Source: Takakia lepidozioides (Eukaryota > Streptophyta > Takakiopsida > Takakiales > Takakiaceae). From it: a stretch of 60,000 nucleotides of DNA. The notes under the pieces are model-generated. The model worked only from the letters and a program-made list of their open reading frames with translations, was not told where the DNA came from and searched no databases. Positions 10,386 through 23,000 of this stretch are shown here, in pieces (position 1 is the stretch's first letter; each line of letters opens with the position of its first letter). Location of the stretch: contig CM060731.1 in the NCBI GenBank assembly GCA_030704615.1, forward strand, positions 24,244,001 through 24,304,000, in the 5' to 3' direction. Both the position numbers and the translations under genes were made by a program.

Positions 10386-12064
10386 CTCCTCCTCTCTTCA
10401 AGGCCTTGTGCCCCCCCCAGCACAATTTGTGATGATCGACACACTTCGATTGATAACTTCAGTAATCTGTCAAACATTCACAATGATTATAGATCTCTGT
10501 TTCTGAAGCTTCCAATGCATATTTTCATTGTTTTCCTTGGCATCGTCACCTCATCCAGGTACAAAAGCATTGGATTTCATGACTGGATAAGAGATGAGTG
10601 GCCCATCAGAACGACCGATATCATTCCACGCATTTGTCTACGATGACACGCGGCCGGTTGTCACGTCACGAGCCGCTGAAGAGCCACGATACACATGCTA
10701 GTCACCCATACAAGATTTTTGATACTCTTCCCTCTCTTTCATCGCTGTGTGTGCTGTGTGTGCGTGACCTCAATTCCAGTAAATCTTCACACTCCTCGAG
10801 ACCCGAAGATCCACACTCACATAACGAGCACGGAGTGAACGTAGCACAACAGGGCTCCGACATTTTCTTTCCTGGAAGATTGCTTTGATGATATGACCTC
10901 TAAACTGAAGAGAAGTTGGAGGCCAGCTACCCACAGTACTAACGCCTGTTGTAGCGGCATTTGGGTTTGTTTATTGGGTACGCCCATAGCCAGGGGTATC
11001 CGCAGCTCAGAAAAAATATATGAGCAGGAGAACCAAATTTCATGTAGTCTTAAGAGTGGGTACGCCAGTGATTACCGCTTATTCATTGGATTGCATCCTC
11101 TTGGTAAGAGGACTTCTCTGGAATTCAGAGTCTTGCCCCCAAGGGTGGAGACTGAGGGCAGCAGGAAAGTTCAAGGGTAAGAACTTTACCTGTTGTGAAG
11201 CACTGCTCGAAAATTCCACCCTGGCCCTGCTTGGACTGCGAAAATGTCCTGGGCTCAGGGCTGTAGTCCAGAATCACTCTGGAGCAGGACCTGTAATTCA
11301 GTGACAGGATATTCTGCTTGGGGACGTCACTATATTCAGAAACGAAATTTTCGAGCAAATACTTTACAGGTCTAGGAGAACCTGCAGTCTAAAGAAGCCT
11401 CAAGTAGGAGTGATTCATTGCTGTGAGATGAGTAAACTCAATTGTCATCTTCAGTGCCATACTCGAAAGTGGCCAGCAGTAAAGGAGCCTCAGCAATCAA
11501 GCACTTTTTCATAGGGTTAAGAGCACGTACCTGCATTCCTGCTCTACCCTAAGTAAACAACCACACCATGGAACACTGAGCACCCCACAAGAGCAAAAAG
11601 TGAAACAGAGAGGATGCCAATTGGTCAATGTGACCAGGAGTACCATATTACACCGTCAAACTGGAACCACTTGTTTAAGTAACTTCAACCACCACATACC
11701 AATGACAACATTCAAGAGTCTATGCCAACACCTTACGGTGGCATGTATGATTACACCGTGGCTCACAAGCCGTAACCACTGTTATCTTTAAATGACTAAC
11801 TGTCGCTAACCAATAGGAGCCAATCACATTGACAAGGTGCATTGTTACTTGTCCAATGTATATGCTTTATAAGCAATACCCAAATGCACATCATTCTGAA
11901 ATGGGAGGCTCTCACACTGCCTCCATTATTCCAAGTAATGTTACAAGAAAGAATGACCCACGGTGTTAGGGGTGTGCTGGACACCTTCTCTCTCTATTGA
12001 ATGTTGTGGACCCAATAGCTCCAACCCGCTTGGAAAATTTACCAAACCTCAAGCGTCTGGTGGT
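10386..12064. other. Intergenic region between the light-harvesting-like gene and the PLL gene
   Basis: This should contain the promoter of the light-harvesting-like gene (near 10386-10700) and the 3' UTR of the PLL gene (just below 12065). The + strand ORFs of 90-96 codons at 10365-11304 overlap in two frames and show no domain. Confidence 0.4.
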
Positions 12065-15000
12065 TCAACCGGAGGATCTCCAGATCCTGCCCTCAAGAGA
12101 GATCACCATCACCGACACATCATCATGGTACTTGCGGCGATCCCCTTGTGGGATGTCTAAAAGCTCGTGAAAGTCCATACCTGTGCCCATCCATGACAAT
12201 CATATTAAACAAATAGCAACTGGGAAGTTTACTCACTAAATGTCATGCAGGATACTACCCCTCCAGGTCCTGCATGAGAACCTGGGTCCACTGACGGAAA
12301 CTTGGACTTGACACTAAAAGTAAGGTCTCTCATGAAAACTCTGGCCCCAAGCATATTGTAGTTTGAGCTTCACATGAAGTTTTCCCCCACAAGGGAGTCC
12401 TTCCATCAAATCCAACATGGCATTCAGGACATTCCAGCCCTCTAGGTTGGCCACAAAACTGTATCCTTCCCACTCAATCAGATGGATACTCCCCTCTTCT
12501 TCTGTCACGCTCCATCTCATCCCACAAGCCAGTCCCACGAGCAATGGCCACATACTCTAGCCCCCTCTTAATTGTCTGTGAGCATCCAACTGCCCAGATA
12601 GGTTCTGAATGCATTGTCCTACCATTCTTCTTGGCAGCACGAAACAGAAGCTCCTCAATGAGATGTTGAGCAGGGTCTCCATCAGGAAATTTTTCCATAA
12701 ACCATTCCACGTGGGAAACCACCTCCTCATTGCTAAGATATTGGTACAACCCGTCTGATGAAAGCACCAAAAATTGGTCTTGAGGACCAAGCCTATGGTG
12801 GTGCAGAAAGGGGTTGCAACTGATGTAGGGGTCAGTGCCTTTGAAATCACAGCGGAACATTTCGAGCAGCGCATTATTCCATTTGGACTGCAAATTGAAA
12901 ACCACGCATCCATTCAGCCTCAATGACCCCTTCTTTTGGGCATAACCACTGCAACAGTCAAGATTACTAGCATCCAATGTCAGGACCCCAGCCCAGCAGC
13001 CAGTTCAACGACATGATCCAAGGTAGTCAGCACCACTTTGGGATGGCAAACCTTGGGCACCAACCACTGGCACAAGTGTGTTCTGTGCAAGCCCATCCTA
13101 CCTAGGCCATAAAACTTCTGCGTTGCATCAATGCCCCCAACTTACATCCCTATCCCTCTCAAGGTTCCTTCTGGCTTTTGATAATCCCAGGTCCAATAAC
13201 TACAACTACTGTCACTAAATGAAAGGATTATCAAAGGTGTTGCTTCTTCACAACACTATCTTGTTCTTACTGAGAACAGCCCAAATGAGTACTTACTCTA
13301 AATGAAACTGGCACGGATAGATCTGTTGAAAAAACACTGCCCAGCATTTCAAAAGGGGAGCAGTACAGTGGGATGGATGAGTCTAACGAGGCATCAAGTA
13401 GATTGAATCTGTACACCCATCCGTTTCTCACTGAGGATTACGGTGGCTTTGCTAGTTTGCCTGTCTCTTGAGTCCTACCCTAACACGGCTAAGGAAACAC
13501 AAACGAAATGACTCTAAGAGAAATCGAAGGCTGGAGACATGTTCCCAACCTAAAATGTGATCCATACACATTTGAATTTCACTTGACGTTCAAGCTTGAA
13601 AAACATGTGTTTGCTGAACCCAAGGACATCTAACCTTTCATGGCTGAGAGCTGCAATCTGAACAGTGTCAGCGAACCTACTCACCCTCATTCAGCATATT
13701 CACGGTCGAATGTATCCCAATTGACATCATGATGAACTTGGTCAAATTACTGAATACCTAAGCAGAAGTTCAGGTCTCAATGCCTTTCTCAGTTCCAGTT
13801 AAGCTAAACTGGGTTGAGTTCTGCAAGTTCTATGACGACTATTATTGCTCCTCTCAGCTTGAGAAGAGACTCAATGCAAGATTGTACTCATAAGACGTTG
13901 TTTGCCGTAGCCTTGTGGCCATTGACCCCGCGCCCAGTTTGAGCGGGAACAAAAGGGACAGAACCTACCTCTGTCAGGGGCTGACGTTGGTAGTAAGACT
14001 TACCTCCATATATAGAATTAATCTGGGTTTTCCAGATATCCTCTAGAAATCCCTTCACACAAGCATCAATCTGCTGTGTGTGATTTGCCCAAAAACTAGG
14101 CCTCAGGAGGGCCTGGGCTTTTGGCTCAGCCTCGAGACTTTCAAAGTTGGTAAACAGGGGTACAGGCACAATCCCCTTAATAGATTTGAAGAGAGCGTCT
14201 CTTTGGTGAGAGAACCCCGGACAGTGTATCAGAAAATGAATACTGTCTTCAGATTGCCCACACAACGGGCAATTGCACTCTCCCTTTCCTCTCTGCTTCT
14301 GTTTGCTGTTCAAAGGTAGGCTTCCTGCCCTGAGTTTAAATTTCAGTCTAGTGCCGAGAGTGGGTAGACCCTTGAGGTCATCCAAGATGTCCTCCCCCAT
14401 GTCACAGACTGGAAACAAGTTCAGGGAAGTTTTCTGCCTAACTTCATTTTCATCAGACAATCTCATGGCAACAGACATGGCTGAGGACACTACAGCCTCT
14501 AAGTCAGATTTATCCAGCAGGGTCAAGACTTGTGGATCCAGGTCCAGGTCCTTGAGGATCTCTTCTACTCTCTTCTGCCAGGACTTAGCCTGTTTGACAG
14601 GGCGGTCCTGTTTCCAAGATATAGAGTCGATTAATTTAGGATATCTGGTGTTGGGCATATGTTGCAGCTGACCCCACCATCTGACCTTGAATTCATCTCG
14701 TCGGGAGCTTAAGGACGGAATGCCAAACTCACCCCGAACAGCCACATTGGCTGTTATGGAGCATGCTGACATACACTCCTTAAGCACCCCCACTTGAATG
14801 GATTCTAGAGACTTAGCCTGGTTGGAGTTATCAACCCATATAGCAGATCCGTACTCCAAGGCAGGTCTAATAACGCGACAAAGCATGGTTTTCTTAACCT
14901 CAGAGTTGACCCCTCTGCAGTGGAAAAATTTAGTGAGCCCCAGAGCTTTGCCCTTGCCTGTTTGAACAACTTTCCGGATATGTGCATCCCAATTACAATT

Positions 15001-16976
15001 GGAGGAGAACTCAACGCCCAGGTAAGTGTAGGAAGGGAGGACCGGGATCTCTTGGCTACCCCACTGCCACTTAAGATCACTTCCTCCCTCTCCTCTGTCG
15101 TTGAATGCTACCACTGCACATATGCTGACATTAGCCTCTAGCCCCCAAAGATCAAAGTATCTCTTCGCGCAATCAATCAACTCCTGGAGATTGGTTGGAG
15201 TCTCCCCTATGCCTGCGAAGTCATCCGCAAACATAAGGGCTGGTATGGTGGTATCACCCACCCTTAACCCAAATCCCTCACTTTCCACATCCTCGAGGAG
15301 TTGATTGATGAAAACATTGAAGAGCAGAGGGGAGAGAGTACATCCTTGAGCTACACCTTGGTCTATGTCAAAGAAGTTGGACTTCTGTCCGTTAACAGTG
15401 ACACAGCTTTTGGTGTGAGCATACAAGTTGTGGACAACTCTCCACATCTTTCCCTTGATCCCACAAGACCAGAGGCGTAACCATAGGCCATCCCTCCACA
15501 CTGTGTCATACGCCTTTTTGACATCCAGGAAAAAGACATAAGTGGGTTTCCCTTCTTTTTTCCTTCCCTGGATAATCTGGCTTAGAGTGAAGATATGATC
15601 CACACAGCCCCTGTTTCGCCGAAAGCCAGCTTGGCCTTCGTGGAAACAACCTCTGGACTCCAGATTAACCTCGAGACGAGTACTTATAACTCTGCAGAAT
15701 GTCTTGCCAACAGCATTGAGGAGCGTGATGCCACGGTAGTTCCCCGGTTCTTCTCTGTCACCCTTCTTGTATAGATTGACAATGCAAGAGTCGAAGTAAG
15801 ACAATACTTCACCTGGAAGGATAGTTAAATACTGCCAAGGAAATTTCTCCATTATCAATCTCCGCATGATACTGAGCTGTCATTGGATCCCAACCTGCCA
15901 GAGGATATGAGAGTTGTGCCAAAATCATAGTGCTTAACCTCATAATGATCTGGTCACAGGGATTTGATAGCTGACTACTGGGCTGGCATTGGCATTTTTA
16001 GAAATCTTGAGACGTTGAGAAGATCATTGCTCCTCAAGCCACACTACGAATGAGCTAAGGCCGAGTTTAGACAGCCGAGACGAGTGGCCAAAAATTGGTG
16101 GTGGTCATGATTGGACAGAATTCAGGTTTTGGCCCGTGGATAGTTTAGACATGGCCTGTCAATGAAAAACTCCCAGATTATGTGGCACTGCTGGATGCAT
16201 ATGTGGCAATTTTGAGGGGACAAAACTGAGAACCACGTTTTAGCTCATCCCAAGAATGGTAGAGTGGCCAAGAGGTTTCGCCATTGTTTTGCCAAGTGGT
16301 GGCCAAAATTGAGGACGAAATTTTGCTCATCCCAAAAACAGTGGGGCGGCCATAAGGAGGTTTTAAGTTTTGCTAAGCCGCTACCTTTCCACTCCATCAA
16401 CCTTCTAAACATCGAGGGCTGGCAAAAATAGAGGACCCATGAACCAGTGAACCCTTTGCAAAAAGTAGGTTTCAGACTGTCATGTCATCCCGACGAGTGC
16501 CTGAAACAAGCACCCTAAACGATTTTGGCGGCTTGTTTCATGGCGTGTGTCTAAAGTGGCCCTTACGATTAGGTTTGGTCACACTAGTAGGAAGAAAGGA
16601 CACAGAGAGAGAGACACAGGGATGATGGGTAGACTTGCTTCCAGGCCATAGACGCCGCACCCGGATTGAACACAGCAAAAATGTGCGAGAGAAGCAGAAA
16701 ATGAAGGGGGCCAGAAAAATGGTGTACACTATCATCACAGAAGGCTTGCTCTGGGGACCATCCTGATCTCAGGTAAGCTCTTTATTGTAGTATCCATTTG
16801 ATGTGAGTATATACTATACACCCGACGATTCAGACACAAGGGGGCCCACAGTTCTAAGCCTTGCCTCGAATATAGGAAACCCCTCTACCTCGTCCTCAAG
16901 TCCCTTACTAATGAGGGCTCTGATTTAGCTGGCTTTGAGGGAGGGAGTGTACTCATAAGCCATTGGCTGTAGCCGC

Positions 16977-17014
<38 letters not shown>

Positions 17015-20000
17015 GAGAACAAGAGACAGTTTGTGGAGGAAAATACCCGTTTAAGGAAGCCAGCACCAAATGCACGGGTCACTTTCAATCTCCCCTTCAC
17101 ACGGTCGTTGGAGATAATGGTGTCATCATTTGGATGCTCTGACCTTATTCTCAGCACTTCCTACATATCCGAACACAGAATTTGTGAGATACTTTCATTA
17201 CCTCACATAACTTCAAACTCACTACGGGTGGAACAATGGGATGATAAGGTGCAACAAGCAGAATAAGACCTAGATTCAGATTTGTCATAATGTAGGTAAA
17301 ACAGGCATTGCACAGTATGTTTGAGAGTTTGAGCACCCACAAAGGGGTGACAAAATTCCTGGAAGAGAAAGAAGACAGATGAGAAGTAGAGAGAGAGGCG
17401 CCCAAGCTGACAACTAGCATGCAAAAGAGGAAGACAATACCAAAGGGGGCTTGAATTTACCTCATCAATGCTAGTGCTATGATCGGAAGACAGCTGCAAG
17501 GCACCCAACAACGATAAACCTGGTACAGGGGCTGCCAGGCTGGCAGTATCATATGAAGCCTCGAGTGCCTCCAGTTCTGTAGGAGTCTCCTCAATAATCC
17601 TCTCAAGCTCAACCCGCAACAATGGGTCACGACCTCCAATCCGTTCAGGTTCCTCTAGTTTATGACCATTGAGTTGTGGATATATCTGTCCGCATGAAAA
17701 CTTTGAAAGAGACATGATGGCAAACTGTTTGGATTGCTGCTGAGCAAGAACCGCACGACTATCCCCGACATTCATGATATATACATCCTCATCTTTCATG
17801 AGCATCACAAGCACGCATGATCCCATAAGCGCAAGTTCAGGATTCTCATCTACAACCCTGCCAATCAAAACAATCTTGCATAAGAAAAGACAAAAAAATA
17901 ATAGATGTATTACTACCACGGGAAGCATTAGAGACTATGGGGGAGAAAAAAAGAAACTCTTTAACCTCAACAGCACCTTCAAGTCCCGATTTGACAAAGA
18001 GAGGAAGAGAAAAGATTGTACTCATAAGACGTTGTTTGCCGTAGCCTTGTGGCCATTGACCCCGCGCCCAGTTTGAGCGGGAACAAAAGGGACAGAACCT
18101 ACCTCTGTCAGGGGCTGACGTTGGTAGTAAGACTTACCTCCATATATAGAATTAATCCGGGTTTTCCAGATTTCCTCTAGAAATCCCTTCACACAAGCAT
18201 CAATCTGCTGTGTGTGATTTGCCCAAAAACTAGGCCTCAGGAGGGCCTGGGCTTTTGGCTCAGCCTCGAGACTTTCAAAGTTGGTAAACAGGGGTACAGG
18301 CACAATCCCCTTAATAGATTTGAAGAGAGCGTCTCTTTGGTGAGAGAACCCCGGACAGTGTATCAGAAAATGAATACTGTCTTCAGATTGCCCACACAAC
18401 GGGCAATTGCACTCTCCCTTTCCTCTCTGCTTCTGTTTGCTGTTCAAAGGTAGGCTTCCTGCCCTGAGTTTAAATTTCAGTCTAGTGCCGAGAGTGGGTA
18501 GACCCTTGAGGTCATCCAAGATGTCCTCCCCCATGTCACAGACTGGAAACAAGTTCAGGGAAGTTTTCTGCCTAACTTCATTTTCATCAGACAATCTCAT
18601 GGCAACAGACATGGCTGAGGACACTACAGCCTCTAAGTCAGATTTATCCAGCAGGGTCAAGACTTGCGGATCCAGGTCCAGGTCCTTGAGGATCTCTTCT
18701 ACTCTCTTCTGCCAGGACTTAGCCTGTTTGACAGGGCGGTCCTGTTTCCAAGATATAGAGTCGATTAACTTAGGATATCTGGTGTTGGGCATATGTTGCA
18801 GCTGACCCCACCATCTGACCTTGAATTCATCTCGTCGGGAGCTTAAGGACGGAATGCCAAACTCACCCCGAACAGCCACATTGGCTGTTTTGGAGCATGC
18901 TGACATACACTCCTTAAGCACCCCCACTTGAATGGATTCTAGAGACTTAGCCTGGTTGGAGTTATCAACCCATATAGCAGATCCGTACTCCAAGGCAGGT
19001 CTAATAACGTGACAAAGCATGGTTTTCTTAACCTCAGAGTTGACCCCTCTGCAGTGGAAAAATTTAGTGAGCCCCAGAGCTTTGCCCTTGCCAGTTTGAA
19101 CAACTTTCCGGATATGTGCATCCCAATTACAATTGGAGGCGAACTCAACGGCCAGGTAAGTGTAGGAAGGGAGGACCGGGATCTCTTGGCTACCCCACTG
19201 CCACTTAAGATCACTTCCTCCCTCTCCTCTGTCGTTCAATGCTACCACTGCACATTTGCTGACATTAGCCTCTAGCCCCCAAAGATCAAAGTATCTCTTC
19301 GCGCAATCAATCAACTCCTGGAGATTGGTTGGAGTCTCCCCTATGCCTGCAAAGTCATCCGCAAACATAAGGGCTGGTATGGTGGTATCACCCACCCTTA
19401 ACCCAAATCCCTCACTTTCCACATCCTCGAGGAGTTGATTGATGAAAACATTGAAGAGCAGAGGGGAGAGAGTACATCCTTGAGCTACAACTTGGTCTAT
19501 GTCAAAGAAGTTGGACTTCTGTCCGTTAACAGTGACACAGCTTTTGGTGTGAGCATACAAGTTATGGACAACTCTCCACATCTTTCCCTTGATCCCACAA
19601 GACCAGAGGCGGAACCATAGGCCATATCTCCACACTGTGTCATAAGCCTTTTTGACATCCAGGAAAAAGACATAAGTGGGTTTCCCTTCTTTTTTCCTTC
19701 CCTGGATAATCTGGCTTAGAGTGAAGATATGATCCACACAGCCCCTGTTTCGCCGAAAGCCAGCTTGGCCTTCGTGGAAACAACCTCTAGACTCCAGATC
19801 AACCTCGAGACGAGTACTTATAACTCTGCAGAATGTCTTGCCAACAGCATTGAGGAGCGCGATGCCACGGTAGTTCCCCGGTTCTTCTCTGTCACCTTTC
19901 TTGTATAGATTGACAATGACCCCCTGTCGCCAGCGTAAGGGGATCATTTCAGTCTTCCAGATAAGGTTAAAGAGGAGAACTAGGGCCTCTATCATGGGAT

Positions 20001-23000
20001 CGCCACCGTGCTTGATAAGCTCGTTGGATGACGCCGAGATTGTAAAGCACTGTGATGACAACAATATAGCCGAATATATGAAGAGAACTAATGTCCATGG
20101 CCAACAATTTAAGAACTAATGGGAGCATTATAAACCATTGAAATATACTCCAGTTCATCAGGGCTGTTTTGAATCATAGGAACAGTTTTTCCAACTGTGT
20201 CCCTCCATTCAGCAGAAGACCCCTCACTGTTGACCTAGAAGTTCTGCCAAGGATACTGTAGTGAGTTTCAAAGGTTTTGACAATGTCAACCCATGAAGTC
20301 ACCACTGCACCTTAGTAGTCTTCAGCGCTTGTACTTGCTGACCGTTTTTCGGCTTGTACAAACGTTGAAGGGCGCCAACCAGAATTTCTTGTCATTACCA
20401 CCATGGTGGTTTGAGTTTATTTCACTGTATAACTTGTCCCAGTATAATTTCTTCTGAGACCTAACAAGCTGATTGATATCTTTACGGAGCTGGTAGTACC
20501 TCGCCCACAATTCTCTGTTGGTTTCCAAATTGCAGCACTCTTTATAGAGGGCTCGTCTCTCAGCTATCTTGAGTTTAATCTCATTAGTCCACCAATTAAC
20601 TGCTCTACCGCAGACAATTAGTTTCCTCCCAATGATCTTGTCAGCCACGGAGGAAACGAAACTCTCCCAAGAGTCCACTGCTCTTTCGACTTCATTTCTT
20701 GCGTTAACAGAGCGTGACTGAAGTTCTTGGAGCGATTGGACAAAATGAGGGAGAGCCTCTTGCAAGGCCTGGACGTACTCAGCCTTGACCTCCTCATTGT
20801 GGAATTTTTCTATGCGCCACTTCCGAATCGAACGTTTCACAGATCTCTTGGTGGTGGGAAAACACCTTTTGATCTCAGTCCAAACCAGGAAGTGGTCAGA
20901 GGTACCAATATCAGTTCTGTCGATCAACACATTGGCACACTGGGGGAACAAAATTTTGTCCATTATGATATAGTCCACAATGGAACGTTCCCCAGTTTGG
21001 GATTTCTCACGAGTCCACTGCACTTGGTCACCACTTGTCCTGTTATTCAAGGTCAAAAGCTGAAGCTCTTCTAGACTGTTAATTAACCATCTGCCATTAG
21101 AATTCAGCTCGTCCTCACCAAAAGGTCCAATGATATCGTCCTGATGGATCCCTTTGCCCACCCGGGCATTGAAGTCCCCCAATAGTACCACCTGACCTTT
21201 TGGCAAGGAACGAAGCACAGTCCAGCTTTACATCTTTGAAGGCCTTGTCTGCGTCAGCACTAAGGGTCCCCTCTGTGGGCATGTAAACACAACCAACAAA
21301 GAGGTCCTTTGTACTCATGCCGCCCTTCAAATTCAGTTTTAGCCAGATACTATGCTCGTACCTCAAACCCTTGTTGATAATTTCACAATTGTCAAACAAG
21401 AAATCACGGACAAAGAATCCGACCCCTTTTTGACCGCGTTTGGCAGAGGCTGCCTTGAGAGTACACATCTTACCTGCCCATTTATAACCAATGACATCTC
21501 CAACCAGTTTATCCGACGTTTCCCATGTTTCTTGCCCAGCACAGATATGAATATCATTAGTCCGAAGAACTTGTCCCACTTCAAGTTGTCTCCTTTGGTT
21601 GGTCAACCCTGAGAAGTTGAAAGTGGCCAGCCGCAAGCCAGCCCTTTGCGTGTGAATTGTTTGTCGTCTAGGTAGCTTGTGATTGCTCCTGGACGGCCAA
21701 CCGTTCTGCAAAGGGGGGACAGTTACCCCATGTGTAGATTTTGCTCGTCTTGTGTAAACTTTGAGAATTGGTAAACCATTCAGGGTACCAAATCTTTCAG
21801 TTACACGACGCACAGGCTCCGCACACATAGGGGCAGATTGTCCGTCAGACTGCTTGGGGACAATTACCCCGTGTATAGATTTTGCTCGTCTTGTGTAGAC
21901 TTTGAGGATTGGTAAACCATTTAGAGTACCAAATCCTTCAGTTACACGACGTTCAGGCTCTGCACACTTAGGGACAGATTGTCCATCTGACGGCTTGGGG
22001 ACAATTACCCTGTGTATAGAATTTGTTCGTCTTGTGTAAACCTTGAGGATTGGTAAACCATTCAGAGGAAGAGAAAAGAAACATACTTTAGGTCCATGGG
22101 GGACCTTGAGGGCCCACAGGACAGAAGAAGAAGCACTTTAGAAACATGAAACAAAGACCCAATGCCAAGGACACAAAAAGAAAAAATATATATATCACAA
22201 GAAGGCCCAGACAGACATACAGAAAACAGATAAATGGACGTACGTTGCATTTGAGGGTGTTGGTCAGAGTGTGGAAAATAAAGGATGAAGTACAATCTGG
22301 TGGTATCAGAAAGAAAAAGCACTTAGGCGAGTCATTTGCACATGTGCACTAACCAATGATAGGCTACCACAGTCACGCTGAAATTAGCATCAGGATAGGG
22401 GATTCACAGGACTACCTGTCAGCCATTTCAAAATAGGCATCCTCTGTTGCTTCCAGTGCACGGGCAAGTGCTTTCAAAACAGCATCATGATCAGCAGAAC
22501 CCCTGTCATCATCTCGTGATTCCTCCTGTCGAAGTGTTTCTCTAAGTCGTTCCTCAGCCTCCAGTCTCTCTTGCTCCCAATCATACCTACCAAGAAAAAC
22601 AAAAACAAAAAGTGACAATCAATGCTTTTAGCAGGGATTGAGGACAAATGTCTGCAAATGTTGACTAACAGATACTATTTCAAATGATCAATATGCACCT
22701 ATCTGCTTGAATCAACTACTTGACACTCCCTATGAACTAGCGAGCAATGTACAATAAGCTTCCAGCTAAGAACATATCCATCAGGACTCAACAAACCTAT
22801 ACATGTTGAAAAGGTTATCTTCATTTTGGTTGATCCTTTGTGACTCAGCCAAGCCTAGCCACAAAATTTACAGCATTGTACTTAAACCTCAAATTCATTC
22901 AGTTCTAACTACCTCCATTGCAAGTACTTGCGGTGCTGTTCCCGGCGGCGATCACGCAACTGCCGCACTTTCAGGCCCAAAAGATTCCTTCCTGTCACTG

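Larger units (their letters stand above)
18016..22063 (-). mobile_element. LINE copy 2, longest copy, in PLL intron 2
   Basis: 4,048 bp of non-LTR retrotransposon flanked by a perfect 16-bp target-site duplication. Order on the minus strand: in-frame 47-codon tandem repeats (about 22063-21700), EEP endonuclease, a diverged linker at about 20050-20320, reverse transcriptase, CCHC motif, and a 3' end ...CTTATGAGTACAA without poly(A). The 5' end falls inside the coding repeats, so this copy is also 5'-truncated. A frameshift near 21221 breaks the endonuclease. It is oriented like the PLL gene. Without element and duplication the intron would be about 494 bp. Confidence 0.93.

Noticed and set aside
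12474-12560. Apparent C-terminal PLL exon (reads ...[13 protein letters not shown])
   Set aside because: It only vaguely resembles the expected end. The true last exon with [18 protein letters not shown], good splice sites and a stop was found at 12065-12180.
14080-15304. Plus-strand ORFs opposite the LINE reverse transcriptase (also 18214-19620)
   Set aside because: They are antisense shadows of the RT frame, duplicated only because the LINE itself is duplicated.
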